The notes under the pieces: generated by a model
Seen by the model: only the letters and a program-made list of their open reading frames with translations
The model's database searches: none
What the model was told of the DNA's origin: nothing
Made by a program: the position numbers and the translations under genes
Shown: in pieces, positions 18,560-28,765 of the stretch
How positions within the stretch are numbered: position 1 is the stretch's first letter
Layout of the letters: each line of letters starts with the position of its first letter
NCBI RefSeq assembly: GCF_022530855.2
Contig: NZ_CP099567.1
Coordinates: 2,480,001 to 2,544,000 of the forward strand
Source of the DNA: Candidatus Vondammii sp. HM_W22
Lineage (GTDB): Bacteria > Pseudomonadota > Gammaproteobacteria > Chromatiales > Chromatiaceae
Reading direction: 5' to 3'
Length of the DNA stretch: 64,000 nucleotides

Positions 18560-18794
18560 CTAGTGTCTCACTTCTTCCTGTCGAGGCTTGCGCCGCCGAA
18601 TCTGCAAGCCAACCCGGATGCCCTTGAGCAACTGCGGGATATCTCTTTATTCCAGACGTATAGCCACAACGGAAAAATACTCCGATGATGAGGCGCTGCT
18701 ACGGCAGTCAGGCTCAACGGCGGTGTTTAATATTTACACTGAAGCCCGTGGTGCCAGTTTTGCGGAACGCTTTGAAGCGCAAAACTACATTTAA
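18560..18794 (+). pseudogene. C-terminal gene remnant, possibly a KefB-like cation:proton antiporter
   Basis: Directly right of an IS5 element. One frame reads RLAPPNLQANPDALEQLRDI then SHNGKI; after a one-base shift near 18675 another frame reads YSDDEALLRQSGSTAVFNIY then TEARGASFAERFEAQNYI and stops at 18794. The second part resembles the C-terminal tail of Kef/TrkA-type antiporters (..GADAVFNLYAEAGAGFAE..). The 5' part of the gene is missing. Family assignment is tentative. Confidence 0.4.
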
Positions 18795-18877
18795 AGAAAT
18801 CAAAGAAACAGAGCCGCTATAATTTGGGAAGCATGATTTTGCTCATCTCTCATTGAGAGTGGCTGAATAGGATTTTA

Positions 18878-19795
18878 TCAACGATTTGAAGCGTCTCTTT
18901 TTACAAGGTGCAACAGATAGCTTTTCGGCATAATGATCAGGATATTTCCCGCTAACACCAATGCCACACCCGAGGCTGAGCTCATTGTCCACTGATAGCC
19001 TTCAAACAGGGTTGAAATTCCTAGGGCGACCAATGGAAACAGAACCATGGCGTAGGCGGCTTTTTCCGGGCCGATACGGCCCAGCAATGTAAGGTAGCTG
19101 CCAAAGGCGAGTACCGAGCCAAAAAGTGCTAGGTAGAAAAGTGACACACTGTAACCCAGTGAGTCGTCATAATTGAACGGAACACTCTGCAGTATGGCAG
19201 TCATGGCCAATATTAGGGCACCATAGGTCATGCCAAAAGCGTTAGTCTGAATGACCGGTAGTTTTTGCTGCTGATTATGTGCAGATATGATGTTTCCCAG
19301 CGAAGCGATAAATGTCCCCAGCAGGGTTAATCCCACGCCTGTCAGTGATGCCGTATTACTTTGAAGATTGGTTAGCTCCGGGCTGAAAATGAGTGCTATA
19401 CCAACCAATCCAAGCAGAGCACCGGTGACCATCAATGGACTAACCGGTTTTCGGAAGAAAAGAGCGCTGTTGGCGATATTCATCAGAACAATTGTGGAGA
19501 AAATCACCGCTATCAGTCCACTGGTAAGCTCTGAGGTGGCCCAGTAGATAACCAGATAGTTCAGGCAAAACAGTAGCAATCCCTGAAGCGCCATCCACAG
19601 ATGCTGCTGTGGGCTGAAGCGTAGTGGTAACCCGCGAAACAGGCACCAGGCAAACAGAATCAACGCAGCCAATGCAAAACGATAAGCAATGGAAAGCTCT
19701 GGATTCACCCCTCCAAGCTGGAACTTGATGGCAAAAAAGGTCGAACCCCAGATAAAGACAGCAGAGAAATAGAGGCTGATTGAGTGTGTAAGCAT
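18878..19795 (-). CDS. EamA-family (DMT superfamily) transporter
   Basis: 305-residue inner-membrane protein with ten predicted membrane helices in two EamA repeats (about 5-135 and 150-290). Typical features are FIWGSTFFAIK near the start, a conserved glycine-rich loop after helix 4 (ATSELTSGLIAVIFST) and FLYLALFGSVLAF-type sequence in the second repeat. Such proteins export amino acids, purines or other metabolites; the substrate is not predictable. ATG 19795 was chosen, with GGA 8 bases upstream; a TTG at 19807 is possible. It stands alone between an IS5-truncated remnant and a nested ISL3/IS256 block, with no operon partner. Confidence 0.88.
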   Translation of the reverse strand: MLTHSISLYFSAVFIWGSTFFAIKFQLGGVNPELSIAYRFALAALILFAWCLFRGLPLRFSPQQHLWMALQGLLLFCLNYLVIYWATSELTSGLIAVIFSTIVLMNIANSALFFRKPVSPLMVTGALLGLVGIALIFSPELTNLQSNTASLTGVGLTLLGTFIASLGNIISAHNQQQKLPVIQTNAFGMTYGALILAMTAILQSVPFNYDDSLGYSVSLFYLALFGSVLAFGSYLTLLGRIGPEKAAYAMVLFPLVALGISTLFEGYQWTMSSASGVALVLAGNILIIMPKSYLLHLVKRDASNR

Positions 19796-20093
19796 GGATA
19801 ATTCCAATCGACAGTTACTGATCTGTGAAGGGAGTGTTATACGCCATTATTAATTATTAAAGAAACTAATTATTTTGATGCTATTCATTTGCTATTCTGA
19901 GAGAATCATCAATCTTGAGATGGACTGCTAATTTCCCAGTGAAGAGGATATTTGATGTGTATTCAGCTGTTGTGTGGAGGTAGATTGCATTGGCAAATCG
20001 CTCTTTGTTGCGGGAACGAGGCTGTCCTGTAATTCTATGTAACTGCCTGTTATTAAACCCAAACATAGGGAGAGGATAGGCAGATAATCGACA

Positions 20094-21314
20094 AGAAAGA
20101 GCTCCAGGCGATAGCCCAAGCGGCCGCTAAAAACATCAAAACTGAAGAAGATCTCAACGAGTTTCGGCAAATGCAGCCCAGAATCACGGTCGATGCAGCA
20201 CTCAATGCTGAACTGGCTGATCATCTTGGCTTTGCCAAGCATCAACAATCCGAAGCGAGTAATAGCCGCAACGGCACGACCAGCAAGACCTTGCAAACGG
20301 AAGATGGCCAGTTTGAACTGGATACCCCGCGAGATAGAGCGGGCAGCTTTGAACCTCAGCTAGTTAAGAAGCACCAGCGTCGATTTACCTCAATGGATGA
20401 CAAGATCCTCTTCTTGTATGCCCAAGGTATGACAACCCGCGAAATCGTCACGACATTCAAGGAGATGTATGGGGCCGATGTCTCTGCCACACTCATATCC
20501 AAAGTCACTGATGCAGTTATCGAACAGGTTGTTGAATGGCAATCTCGCCCCCTGGATGCGATTTATCCTATTGTTTATCTGGACTGCATTGTCGTTAAAA
20601 TCAGGCAAGACAAGAAAGTGGTCAACAAAGCGATTTACCTCGCTCTGGGCGTTAACCTGGAAGGCCACAAGGAATTATTGGGGATGTGGCTATCGGAGAA
20701 TGAGGGGGCCAAATTCTGGCTGAACGTGTTGACAGAGCTTCAGAATCGCGGTGTGAAGGATATTTTGATTGCCTGTGTCGATGGCTTAAAAGGCTTTCCT
20801 GATGCCATCAACACGGCTTTCCCGAATATCCAGCTCTATAATTGTGCATATGCTACGGAACTCGATGAAGTAGCTGCCCTGGAAAGACTACAAGCCTGTG
20901 GCGGCTGATTTGAAAAAGAGTTACCAGTCCATCACCGAGGAAGAAGCTTTACCGGCGCAGGGTAAATTCTCTGACCGATGGGACAACAAACACCCCCGGA
21001 TGAGCCGCTCCTGGAGTGCCCATTGGTAGAATCTCAACACGCTGTTCAACTACCCGGAGGACATACGAAAGGTGATCTACACGACCAACGCCACTGAGTC
21101 ACTGAGTCACTGAGTCACTGAGTCACTGAACAGCGTCATTCGCAAAGTGATCAAAAAGCGGAAGTTGTTTCCAACCGATGACTCGGCAAAGAAGGTAATC
21201 TATCTGGCAATCCAGGCCGCATCGAAAAAGTGGACAACGCCGATCCGTCATTGGGAACCAGCACTGAATGGATTTATCATTGAGTTCGAAGAACGCTTGG
21301 CGGAATATATTTAA
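20094..21314 (+). pseudogene. IS256-family transposase, copy B, broken
   Basis: The first 235 codons are close to copy A (FTSMDDKILFLYAQGMTTRE, YLDCIVVKIRQDKKVVNKAI, CVDGLKGFPDAINTAFP). Near 20826 the frame shifts (..AFPNIQLYNCAYATELDE instead of the normal IQLCIVHMVRNSMKYVPW), ending the frame at 20908. Downstream pieces are still recognisable to EEFEERLAEYI near 21310. An 8-base unit ACTGAGTC has expanded to four copies at 21093-21124 in the NAIESLNS active-site region, introducing a TGA. Not functional. Confidence 0.88.
21093..21129 (+). repeat. 8-base tandem repeat ACTGAGTC x4
   Basis: Four perfect copies of ACTGAGTC followed by ACTGAAC. Other IS256 copies have only one unit here, so three units were added by slippage within the transposase gene. 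Confidence 0.9.
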
Positions 21315-22707
21315 CCCGGGCAGTTACACAGAAAACTTTACAGGCTCGCGGAAACCTCTGCTACGCACCTTGATCATCTTGATTCGGCTGTTGAGGCCTT
21401 CTGCCGAACCATTACTTACTTCCAAAACAACAGCGTTCAATATTTCCCACAGATGATCCTTGATTGTTCCCGCCACTTTCTTGATTGGCTCCAGGCCACT
21501 GCGCATTGCCCATGGCAACCACCGCTCCCGGCCTTTCCTTGCTCATGTCTTGAGAGTGACATGGCAAACTCTTTGATCGCCCAGGCACGGGCAATCCTCA
21601 GCGTGCTGTCACGTAGCGCCTTAACCGCAATTTCTGTCGGCGTGTCATGTTCTCCGGGTTGCAGGGCTAGTCATACTGGCTGCCTTTAGGGCCCTCATAG
21701 CCATCAGCGCTTTGTGCTCTTGGCAGCGTGTACCTTGTCTACTGCTTCACCGAGATACTTGGCGACATGGAGTTTATCAAAGGCAATCTTCTCTTCAGCC
21801 CTAGGCAGGCTTTTCAGTGTGGCATTGATAAAGGCTGGCCACATATCCATGGAGACACTCTCTATCGCTTCTCGCTGCTCCTCTGTCAGACTTTCGTACC
21901 ATGTGCTTTAAGCGTCGCCTTTTTGCGGTCACTGCCCACGTGTGGCACTGTACCTGCATCCTGGCCTGGTAAGACTGTTGCATAATCATGGCGTTTCTTG
22001 AAGACCGTCTCATCAACACCTATCGTGTTGAGCTGATCTCTGTTCTACGTGCCAGTCCTCGCTTAACCTCTCGCTGCATAATTCCATCAATGGCATTCTA
22101 ACTCAGCCCCATCAATCGGGAGACTACCGAGATCGATACCTCTTTCAACCAGTCGATCACCAGTGCCTCAAACATTGCAGTAAATCCAGAGCCCGGTTCC
22201 GCCCAGGAAACTGGCACGGTGACCATCCCATGTTCTTCACACTTCACTCTGGGCGCATCTGCTACCAAAATAGTTTTGTACTGGCAGGTGTCCAGGTGCC
22301 GCCAGCGGCGCTTCCGTGAGTCATAGTCCGGTGACAGAGGTTAAACAACACTGCTTGGCACCTACCTCCTGCTCAACGTGTACCGTTACCTTTCCCTCTG
22401 ACAGAGCCAACTCTAACCTGCCAAGGGGCTCTTGATACCCAGGATTTGGACGTGACGTATAGATCTTTATCTCTCATAGGGGGGCACGTTGATTTACCCA
22501 CTCAATTAGGGGAAGAACCGATTTTAGAAGACATTACTCGCAAGGACTATATAGCGTTGCTAGATGCTGTCGTAAATCGAGGAGCGAAAATTGTTGCTCT
22601 CAAAGGTCAAGCAGTTGTTAGCGCAGTAGCTTCGCCGTACAGCGTAGCCATATTGAATCAAACCCCATTCTGGGCTTAGGTAAAGTGCGCTAGGCACTAA
22701 AGAAATA

Positions 22708-22869
22708 CCCCGGTCAAGAGTGTGCTTAACCCGGCTAAGATAACTACACTGCTCAAAGGGCTGGATGATTGGTCAGCCCACGACACTATCAAGTTGGCTA
22801 TTCGCTTCATTCTAGCATCCGGGCAACGTGTGGCAACGGGTATGGCGTGGAAAAATGTAGACCTGATAA
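22708..22869 (+). pseudogene. Tyrosine recombinase (integrase) fragment
   Basis: Reads VKSVLNPAKITTLLKGLDDW then SAHDTIKLAIRFILASGQRV and MAWKNVDLI. This is the start of a phage/island-type tyrosine integrase catalytic domain: the ..LALRFLLLTGQRVGEV..W.DIDL block carrying the first catalytic Arg. The sequence around the arginine is damaged (ASGQRVATGMAWKN). It is cut at 22870 by an IS5 remnant and the rest is not found. The adjoining stretch 22520-22700 has a short open frame (ILEDITRKDYIALLDAVVNR..) that I do not recognise. Confidence 0.6.
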
Positions 22870-22870
22870 G

Positions 22871-23390
22871 GGAACCTCTAAAAACCCGACAAAGGCCAAT
22901 AGTCTCTGGCAAATCCGGAGAGCCCAGTATTTTCACGCTCATTTTTCTGGCAACATCCATATCCATGGCTTGCTTTATCCGGCCAGCTACACCAATCGAT
23001 GCATGTTGCACACCAAATTTATCATACCAATCTTCCCGCCGGCTTGGCTTGCCCGATGCTACGCACCAGTCGATTGGCCTGCTGGGCAAACACGTGCTCA
23101 ACTCGAGCCCGAACTCTTGATCGTTTTCGGTTTGCCTCTTGCTCCCGTTCATTCAAAGGGCGTTTGCCTGTCGGCTTGCGATGAATCTGACTGCGGCAAG
23201 CAAAATCGGCCCAGACGCTGCCATTACTGTTGTTCTCATCCCGCAGTTCTTCCGAAGACTTGGCTAAGGAGTTCAAGTTGGCATTGATGATCAAAAAAGC
23301 TCGGTTGCATGGCTTTTATCAATGATTGCTTGAAGTTGGTTACTATTATCGCTGATTTGGGAAGGGTTTTTAGAGGCTCCCTTAAACTTT
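22871..23390 (-). mobile_element. IS5-family element, internally deleted (520 bases)
   Basis: Ends GGAACCTCTAAAAACCC at 22871 and ..GGGTTTTTAGAGGCTCC at 23390 (each with one more G/C outside). Inside, only the two termini of the transposase remain: the C-terminal RKRSRVRARVEHVFAQQANR region at about 23050-23160 and an N-terminal scrap near 23300. It is in effect a miniature derivative. Flanks ataa/ttaa suggest a TTAA-like target. Confidence 0.8.
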
Positions 23391-23454
23391 TTGCCGTCTG
23401 GCTGGCTCCCATCGGCGTCCGCCTATCCTAAAAATATCCGGCTGATGTCGCTAT

Positions 23455-25221
23455 TCATAATGGCCAGACCCATAGAATCATCGGAATGGAGACCAGAACA
23501 ACCAATATCTCCAGTGGCAGACCCATCCGCCAGTAGTCACCGAAACGGTAGCCACCCGGCCCCATTATCAGCGTATTGTTCTTGTGCCCAATGGGCGTGA
23601 GGAAGGCACAGGAGGCAGCTACTGCTACCGTCATCAAGAAGGGATCTGGATTCACCTGCAGTCTGACGGCAATAGGCGCAACAATCACCGCCGTTGCCGT
23701 GTTGTTCATCACATCCGACAGGGTCATGGTAATAGTCATCAGCAGTACAAGCACCACGACTAGCGAGTAGCCAGCTGATAAACCGACGATCAGATCGGCT
23801 ATCTGCGCAGTCCCTCCACTGCTCTCCAGGGCAGTTCCGATAGGGATCATTGATCCCACCAGGACGATCACCGGCCATTCCACTGAATTGTAGATTTGCC
23901 GTGAATGTACGATCTTCAGCATCGCATAGAGAGCGACCACCCCAGAAAGAGCGACAGGAAGATACAAAATATCTAGCGATGACAAAAGGATGGCGGCAGC
24001 AAATATCCCCGCAGCAAGCAACGCCTTGTCCCGCTGTATAAGCTCCAAGCCGCGTTGTGCCAGGGGAAGGGTTCCAAGCCAGCCACTAATTTCACTGAGT
24101 CGTTTATTGGGGCCAAAAAGCAGCAACACATCACCCGCCTGTATTTTCAGTTTTCTCACGCGGTCACGGAATTGATGTCCCTGCCGCGAAACGCCAAGCA
24201 GAGTGATATCGTGCCGGTACTGCAGCCGCAGAGAGAGTGCGGAGCGTCCCTCGATACGTGCCTCCCTGGGCACTACAACCTCCAGCAGAGAGACATTATC
24301 ATCAGTCAGCACCTCAGTTTCTGTCCCCTTCTGCCGAAAATCGAGCCCCATCACACCGACAAAGCCATCCAGAGCTTCGGGACCGGATTCAATCACCAGT
24401 ATGTCTCCCTCCTGAATCTCGGCCCATCTGGCACGCCCCGACAGCCGGACACCTTTGCGTACTACCCCTGCGATCAAGACATCGTTCTCTTCTGCGGTGC
24501 TATCAAGCTGACGCACTCGTTGACCGATTGCCTTCGACCCTTCGGGCACATGCAGTTCGGTAAGGTAACCGCTGATATCCATCAACTCCTTGGAGATATC
24601 CTGCTTCTGGCGATCGACCGAGATCAGCCGCCATCCAATGGAGGCAACATAAATCACCCCGGCTACGGCACAAGCCAGACCGACCGGGGTGAAATCAAAC
24701 ATGGAGAAGCCTCTACCCAGATTTTTTTCTCTGAATTCTGCAATAATAATGTTCGGCGGCGTACCAATGAGTGTGATCATGCCCCCGAGGATAGAGGCAA
24801 AAGAGAGTGGCATTAGTGTGAAAGCCGGACTGCGCTTAGCTTTTCTTGCAGCCTGCAGATCGACGGGCATCAGCAATGCCAATGCCGCAACATTGTTCAT
24901 CACCGCAGAGAGCAATGCTGAGATTCCAGACATTGCAGCGATGTGCGCCTTCATGGAATGGGACAGTTTACCAACCTGACGGGCCAAGAGCTCTATCGCC
25001 CCGGAGTTGGAGAGTCCGCGGCTGATAATAAGTACCAGCGCAGTAATAATGGTGGCGGGATGGCCAAAACCGGAAAATGCCTGACCTTTTGGCACCACAC
25101 CAATGACCAGTGCTGCGATCAGGGCAACAAAAGCTACAAGATCGTACCGCCACCGTCCCCATATGAGAAACACAAAGATAAATATCAATAGTGTATAAAG
25201 TACGATCTGATCCGTCGTCAT
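23455..25221 (-). CDS. SLC13-family permease with two RCK-C domains
   Basis: 588-residue inner-membrane carrier of the SLC13 / divalent anion:Na+ symporter type. The first half has about six membrane helices and the conserved block SNSGAIELLARQ.. MNNVAALALLMPV.. GGMITLIGTPPNIIIAEFR. Two TrkA-C/RCK-C domains lie in the middle (about 220-295 and 305-385; EGSKAIGQRVRQLD, ARIEGRSALSLRLQYRHDIT). The second half repeats the helices with PIGTALESSGG and MNNTATAVIVAPIA. Family members move sulfate and similar oxyanions or dicarboxylates; substrate cannot be fixed here. ATG 25221 has AGAAGAG upstream; a longer reading to 25311 seems less likely. Neighbours are IS remnants only. Confidence 0.9.
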   Translation of the reverse strand: MTTDQIVLYTLLIFIFVFLIWGRWRYDLVAFVALIAALVIGVVPKGQAFSGFGHPATIITALVLIISRGLSNSGAIELLARQVGKLSHSMKAHIAAMSGISALLSAVMNNVAALALLMPVDLQAARKAKRSPAFTLMPLSFASILGGMITLIGTPPNIIIAEFREKNLGRGFSMFDFTPVGLACAVAGVIYVASIGWRLISVDRQKQDISKELMDISGYLTELHVPEGSKAIGQRVRQLDSTAEENDVLIAGVVRKGVRLSGRARWAEIQEGDILVIESGPEALDGFVGVMGLDFRQKGTETEVLTDDNVSLLEVVVPREARIEGRSALSLRLQYRHDITLLGVSRQGHQFRDRVRKLKIQAGDVLLLFGPNKRLSEISGWLGTLPLAQRGLELIQRDKALLAAGIFAAAILLSSLDILYLPVALSGVVALYAMLKIVHSRQIYNSVEWPVIVLVGSMIPIGTALESSGGTAQIADLIVGLSAGYSLVVVLVLLMTITMTLSDVMNNTATAVIVAPIAVRLQVNPDPFLMTVAVAASCAFLTPIGHKNNTLIMGPGGYRFGDYWRMGLPLEILVVLVSIPMILWVWPL

Positions 25222-25550
25222 AGCACTCTTCTCAGATTTATTATTCCTACAGCCAGCTTGCCACAATAGAAAATAGCTCAATAATTCAATAAAAATATCT
25301 TTGGATCTCATCCAACTATAGACGGCCTCTATCGGGAATATCAGTCTGTAACCAACGTCAAAACAACCAAGCTACCATCTACAGCCAAAATTAGTTTCTG
25401 ATTTCCCTATCATCACACCTTCCCGGCTAAACTTATCTGTCAATCACTACTGTCCGGTAAAAATGCTATGCCCCGGTTCTAACATGATATTGTCTGTATA
25501 AGATTTAGGGAGCCTCAGATTAATTCTGGATCAGATGGATGACGAGTGGT
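25222..25550. other. Intergenic stretch without recognised gene
   Basis: About 330 bases upstream of the SLC13 permease gene. It must hold that gene's promoter, but I see no clear consensus boxes, RNA gene or repeat. Confidence 0.5.
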
Positions 25551-26185
25551 GGTTCTTTCCCTAGATTGAGTGGGTAAGTATCACCCAATCACTCCCTCAG
25601 GATAAAGATTCAGCCCTCCAAGGTGGAAGTAGATTGCATTGGCAAACCGCTCCTTGTTTCGGAAACCTCTGCTACGCACCTTGATCATCTTGATTCGGCT
25701 GTTGAGACCTTCTGCCAGACCATTACTTACTTCCAAAACAACAGTGTTCAATATTCCCCACAGACGATCCTTGATTGTTCCCGCCACTTTCTTGATTAGC
25801 TCCAGGCTACTGCCCATGACAACCACCGCTCGCGGCATAATTCCATCAATGGCATTCCAACTCAGCCCCATCAATCGGAAGACTGTCGAGATGGATGCCT
25901 CTTTCAACTAGTCAATCACCAGCGCCTCAAACATTGCAGTAAATCCAGAGCCCGGTTCCGCCAGCGGCGCTTGCGTGAGTCATAGCCTGGTGAGATCTGC
26001 CCACAGGTTGGACAACACTGCTTGGCACCTGCCTCTTACTCAACCTGTACCGTTACCTCTCCCTCTGACAGAGCCAACTCTACACTGCTAACCTGCCGAG
26101 GGCTTGATACCCAGGATCTGGGTGTATAGATCTTTATCTCTCATAGGGGTACGTTAATCTGCCCAGTCAATTAGGGAAAGAGCCC
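25551..26185 (-). mobile_element. ISL3-family element, internally deleted
   Basis: Left end GGTTCTTTCCCTAGATTGAG (25551) and right end, read on the minus strand, GGGCTCTTTCCCTAATTGAC (to 26185) form the inverted repeats. The transposase C-terminus is normal here (EGLNSRIKMIKVRSRGFRNK, then ERFANAIYFHLGGLNLYPEG near 25600-25680). The N-terminal piece near 25850-25910 is joined to it after loss of the central catalytic part. The right end abuts the tail of an IS256-type transposase, so ISL3 probably inserted there. Confidence 0.78.
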
Positions 26186-26189
26186 ATTT

Positions 26190-27328
26190 ATCTATCCCGA
26201 CTCCATCTTTTAAATGGCACCCTTTTATTACCTTGGCGAAATAATTAAACTCGCGCAGCTTGCGCCAGTTTTTCTCAGCACATTGGCTGAGCTTGAACAG
26301 CATATGCAGCGGATAAACAGCCCTTGGGGCGCTTCGTGCGATGACGGATAGTGGCAAACGTCGATTCAATAGGATTGTCGTCCTGAAGCCCCTTGCCGGT
26401 GCTGAGCGGGAAAATCATATTCACAAATAGCTCCAAGGCTTTCTCTGCATTATCCCGGGTATCGGCTTGCCGGATATCGTGCAACGCCTGCTTGGCTTTT
26501 GGCTGTAATGACTTCGGCAAGGTATTGAGCACATGACCCGTTTTATGCATCCAGCCGCATTGCTGACGGGTTTCCGGGTAGGTCCCATCCAAGGCGGCCC
26601 GGAACCCATGGCACCATCACCGATAACCAGTGCCAGACTGTCCATGCCACGCGATCCCAACTCCAGCAGGACTTCATGCCAGCTCTGCGTCGACTCCCGG
26701 ACACCATTTTCTATCACCAGAAAATGCTTCTCACCCCGTTCATTGACACCAATAATAAATGCGTAGAGTTTTACCTTTTCAGCTCTCAGGCCACTGTAGA
26801 TGCCGTCTATCCAGATGTATACCCAGCGAGCTTTGTCCAATCTGGTGGTACACCAATCCCGATACTCCTGTACCTATACCTGCTTCAGTCGGGAAACCGT
26901 ACTGGCGGATAGCCCTTTTGCTTCCGGGCCAACCCGCACCTTGAGTGCTTCCCCCATCTCACCGCGGCTTACACCCTTGAGATACAGCCAGGCAATCGCA
27001 GCTTCCAGCGAACGGGTTTTGCAAATATAGGGAGGGACCAACGCAGCGTGGAAAGTGACCGGGTCTCCAGACCTAGAGCGTACCTTGGGTACCTTCACGG
27101 TCACTGGACCTAGCCTGTCTGGATGACTTGTTACCGGCAGGTAGCCATTGCCTACGGCAGCAGCATGACCATGCTCGGTTTGTTGTCCGGCAACTAGGAT
27201 AACAAGGCTTGCAACTCTGCTTCTATCGCTTGTTCAATCAGCTTTCGGGCTCCCATTCTGGGCAACTCTGTCGGTGGATCAGCGATCTGCTCTCGATCTT
27301 CGATCGAAATAATTGTATTCCTACCCAT
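26190..27328 (-). pseudogene. IS256-family transposase, second subgroup, decayed
   Basis: A different IS256 lineage from copies A-D. It starts at ATG 27328 (MGRNTIISIEDREQIADPPT, then GARKLIEQAIEAELQALLS) and has a TAG after LLS. The next readable pieces are VTVKVPKVRSRSGDPVTFHA, AAIAWLYLKGVSRGEMGEAL, VYIWIDGIYSGLRAEKVKLY (first catalytic Asp), LVIGDGAMG (second), and DNPIESTFATIRHRTKRPKG (Glu region), in several frames. The 3' end (LAKVIKGCHLKDG) is cut by the ISL3 element. At least four frameshifts or stops; inactive. Confidence 0.85.
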
Positions 27329-27616
27329 GGTGGCATATCTCAGTTAGTTGTTTGATTACTTTGCAGTTTCAAGTCAACCAGATACGCCGCTTTTTTCGGT
27401 GCCTGTCAAACACCACCTTCAGTTATATCTCGCTTTATTGTGCCTGGATAATGCTAGCGGAAAATCAGATCTAAAAAGTTCAAGAAATTCAGACCCTCAG
27501 CATGACACTTCAGGGACGACTAATTAGTCAGTGGCTATTGAAGAACGATTGAAAAAGGATACAGAAGCGGATGGCATTTTTTTAGGCTCAATACCACGGT
27601 CTTGGTTCAATATTAT

Positions 27617-28765
27617 GGGAACCTCTAAAAAATCGACAAAGGCCAATAGTCTTTAGCAAATCGGGAGAGCCCGGCATCTTCACACTCATTTTTCTGGCAA
27701 CAGCCATATCCATACCTTGCTTCATCCGGCCAGCCACACCAATCGACGCATGTTGTACACCAAATTCATCATACCAATCTTCACGCTGGCCTGCTGAGAA
27801 AACACGTACTCAACTCGAGCCCGAACTCTTGATCGTTTTCGGTTTGCCTCTTGCCCCGTTCATTTAAGAGGCGTTTGCGTGTCGACTTGCGATGAATGTG
27901 ACTGCGGTAATGCGCACCCGGTAAGGCGGCTTCCCGTTCTACACTGCGGTAAGCAGAATCGGCCCAGACACGGCCATTACTGTTGTTCTCATCCAGCCGT
28001 TCCTCGAAGACCTGGCTGTCGTGAACTTCTGCTGATGTGGTGACGTACTTGCGAATGACCTTGTGCTTCCGGATCTATGCTGATGTGGTTTTTGTACCCA
28101 TAGTGGATTTTACCATCACTTCTTAGTCCAGCGGGCTTCAACATCCTTCTGGCGGCGTTTGTTACCGCCCCATGTCAGGGCTGTCTCCATATTTGGTTTG
28201 CCTATTTTCCTCTCGCGTATTGTGTCGCCTGGGTACTGGAACGATGACGGCATCTACAATCCATCCCTTGCGAGCACTGAAGCCTGCTGCATCAATCCGG
28301 ATCAACGGCTCTGAAAAAAGTTTATCAACAAGGCCCCTTCTTTCAGGCGCTCACAATATACCCAAACTGTTTTAGCATTGGGAACCTTACCCTCCGGGCT
28401 CAGCCCAGGAAAACGACAAAAGCTATAGCGATCCCGTATTTGGAGCTCTATTTTATCATCGGACAGATTGAATAAATGCTGTAGGGCCAACACCTGAACA
28501 TCAGTACCGCATCGTAAGGTGGGCGCCCACCTTTACTGGGATCACTGTTTTTGTAAACGGAGCCCTACAATACCCGAAAAGCCTCCCGGTCTATGGTCCT
28601 TTCCAGCTTTGGCGGCGGGTCTCCCAGTTGCTCAAGGAGTTCAAGGAGTTCAAGGAGTTCAAGTCGATCTTGATGATCAAAAAAACTCGGTTGCATGGCT
28701 TTTATCAATGGTTGGTTGAGTCGGTTACTATTATCGCTGATTTGGGAAGGTTTTTAGGGGCTCCC
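27617..28765 (-). mobile_element. IS5-family element, near full length, decayed
   Basis: 1149 bases from GGGAACCTCTAAAAAATCG (27617) to ..GGTTTTTAGGGGCTCCC (28765); this is the longest IS5 copy and so the best guide to the intact element. The minus strand carries the whole transposase in fragments: a start near 28697, LVLQHLFNLSDDKIELQIRD near 28440, the KPAASIRING-antisense core and RVEHVFAQQ-type end near 27800. It has frameshifts throughout and a 9-base tandem expansion near the N-terminus (28628-28660). Inactive. Confidence 0.8.
28628..28660 (+). repeat. 9-base tandem repeat (caaggagtt) x3
   Basis: Three copies of CAAGGAGTT plus a partial fourth inside the IS5 element. The other IS5 copies have a single AAGGAGTTCAAG here, so the array is a local slippage expansion. 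Confidence 0.8.

Larger units (their letters stand above)
20018..21347 (+). mobile_element. IS256-family element, copy B, inserted in ISL3
   Basis: 1330 bases from GAGGCTGTCCTGTAATTCTATGTAACTGCC-like end at 20018 to the inverted ..GGCAGTTACACAGAAAACTTTACAGGCTC at 21347. The flanks gcgggaac (20010-20017) and gcggaaac (21348-21355) form an 8-base target duplication with one change. They interrupt a stretch that is continuous in the ISL3 copy at 25640-25680 (..cggaaacctctgc..). This proves insertion into a pre-existing ISL3 element. Confidence 0.88.
19966..22519 (-). mobile_element. ISL3-family element, degraded, interrupted by IS256 copy B
   Basis: The right end GGTTCTTCCCCTAATTGAGT (minus-strand reading, to 22519) matches the ends of the second ISL3 copy at 25551-26185. 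The minus strand carries a decayed ISL3 transposase: a zinc-finger N-terminal region near 22300, VTVPVSWAEPGSGFTAMFEA and VIDWLKE near 22200, DETVFKKRHDYATVLPGQDA near 22000, and SNGSAEGLNSRIKMIKVRSR near 21380. It continues after the inserted IS256 as LRERFANAIY near 20000. Many stops and shifts are present. The left end is lost: after AIYLH the sequence differs from the normal FHLGGLNLYPEG ending. Confidence 0.75.

Noticed and set aside
22446-22679. 77-codon frame spanning the ISL3 right end and following DNA
   Set aside because: It begins inside the ISL3 end and crosses the border, so it cannot be a natural gene; only the part after 22520 might be a remnant of something.
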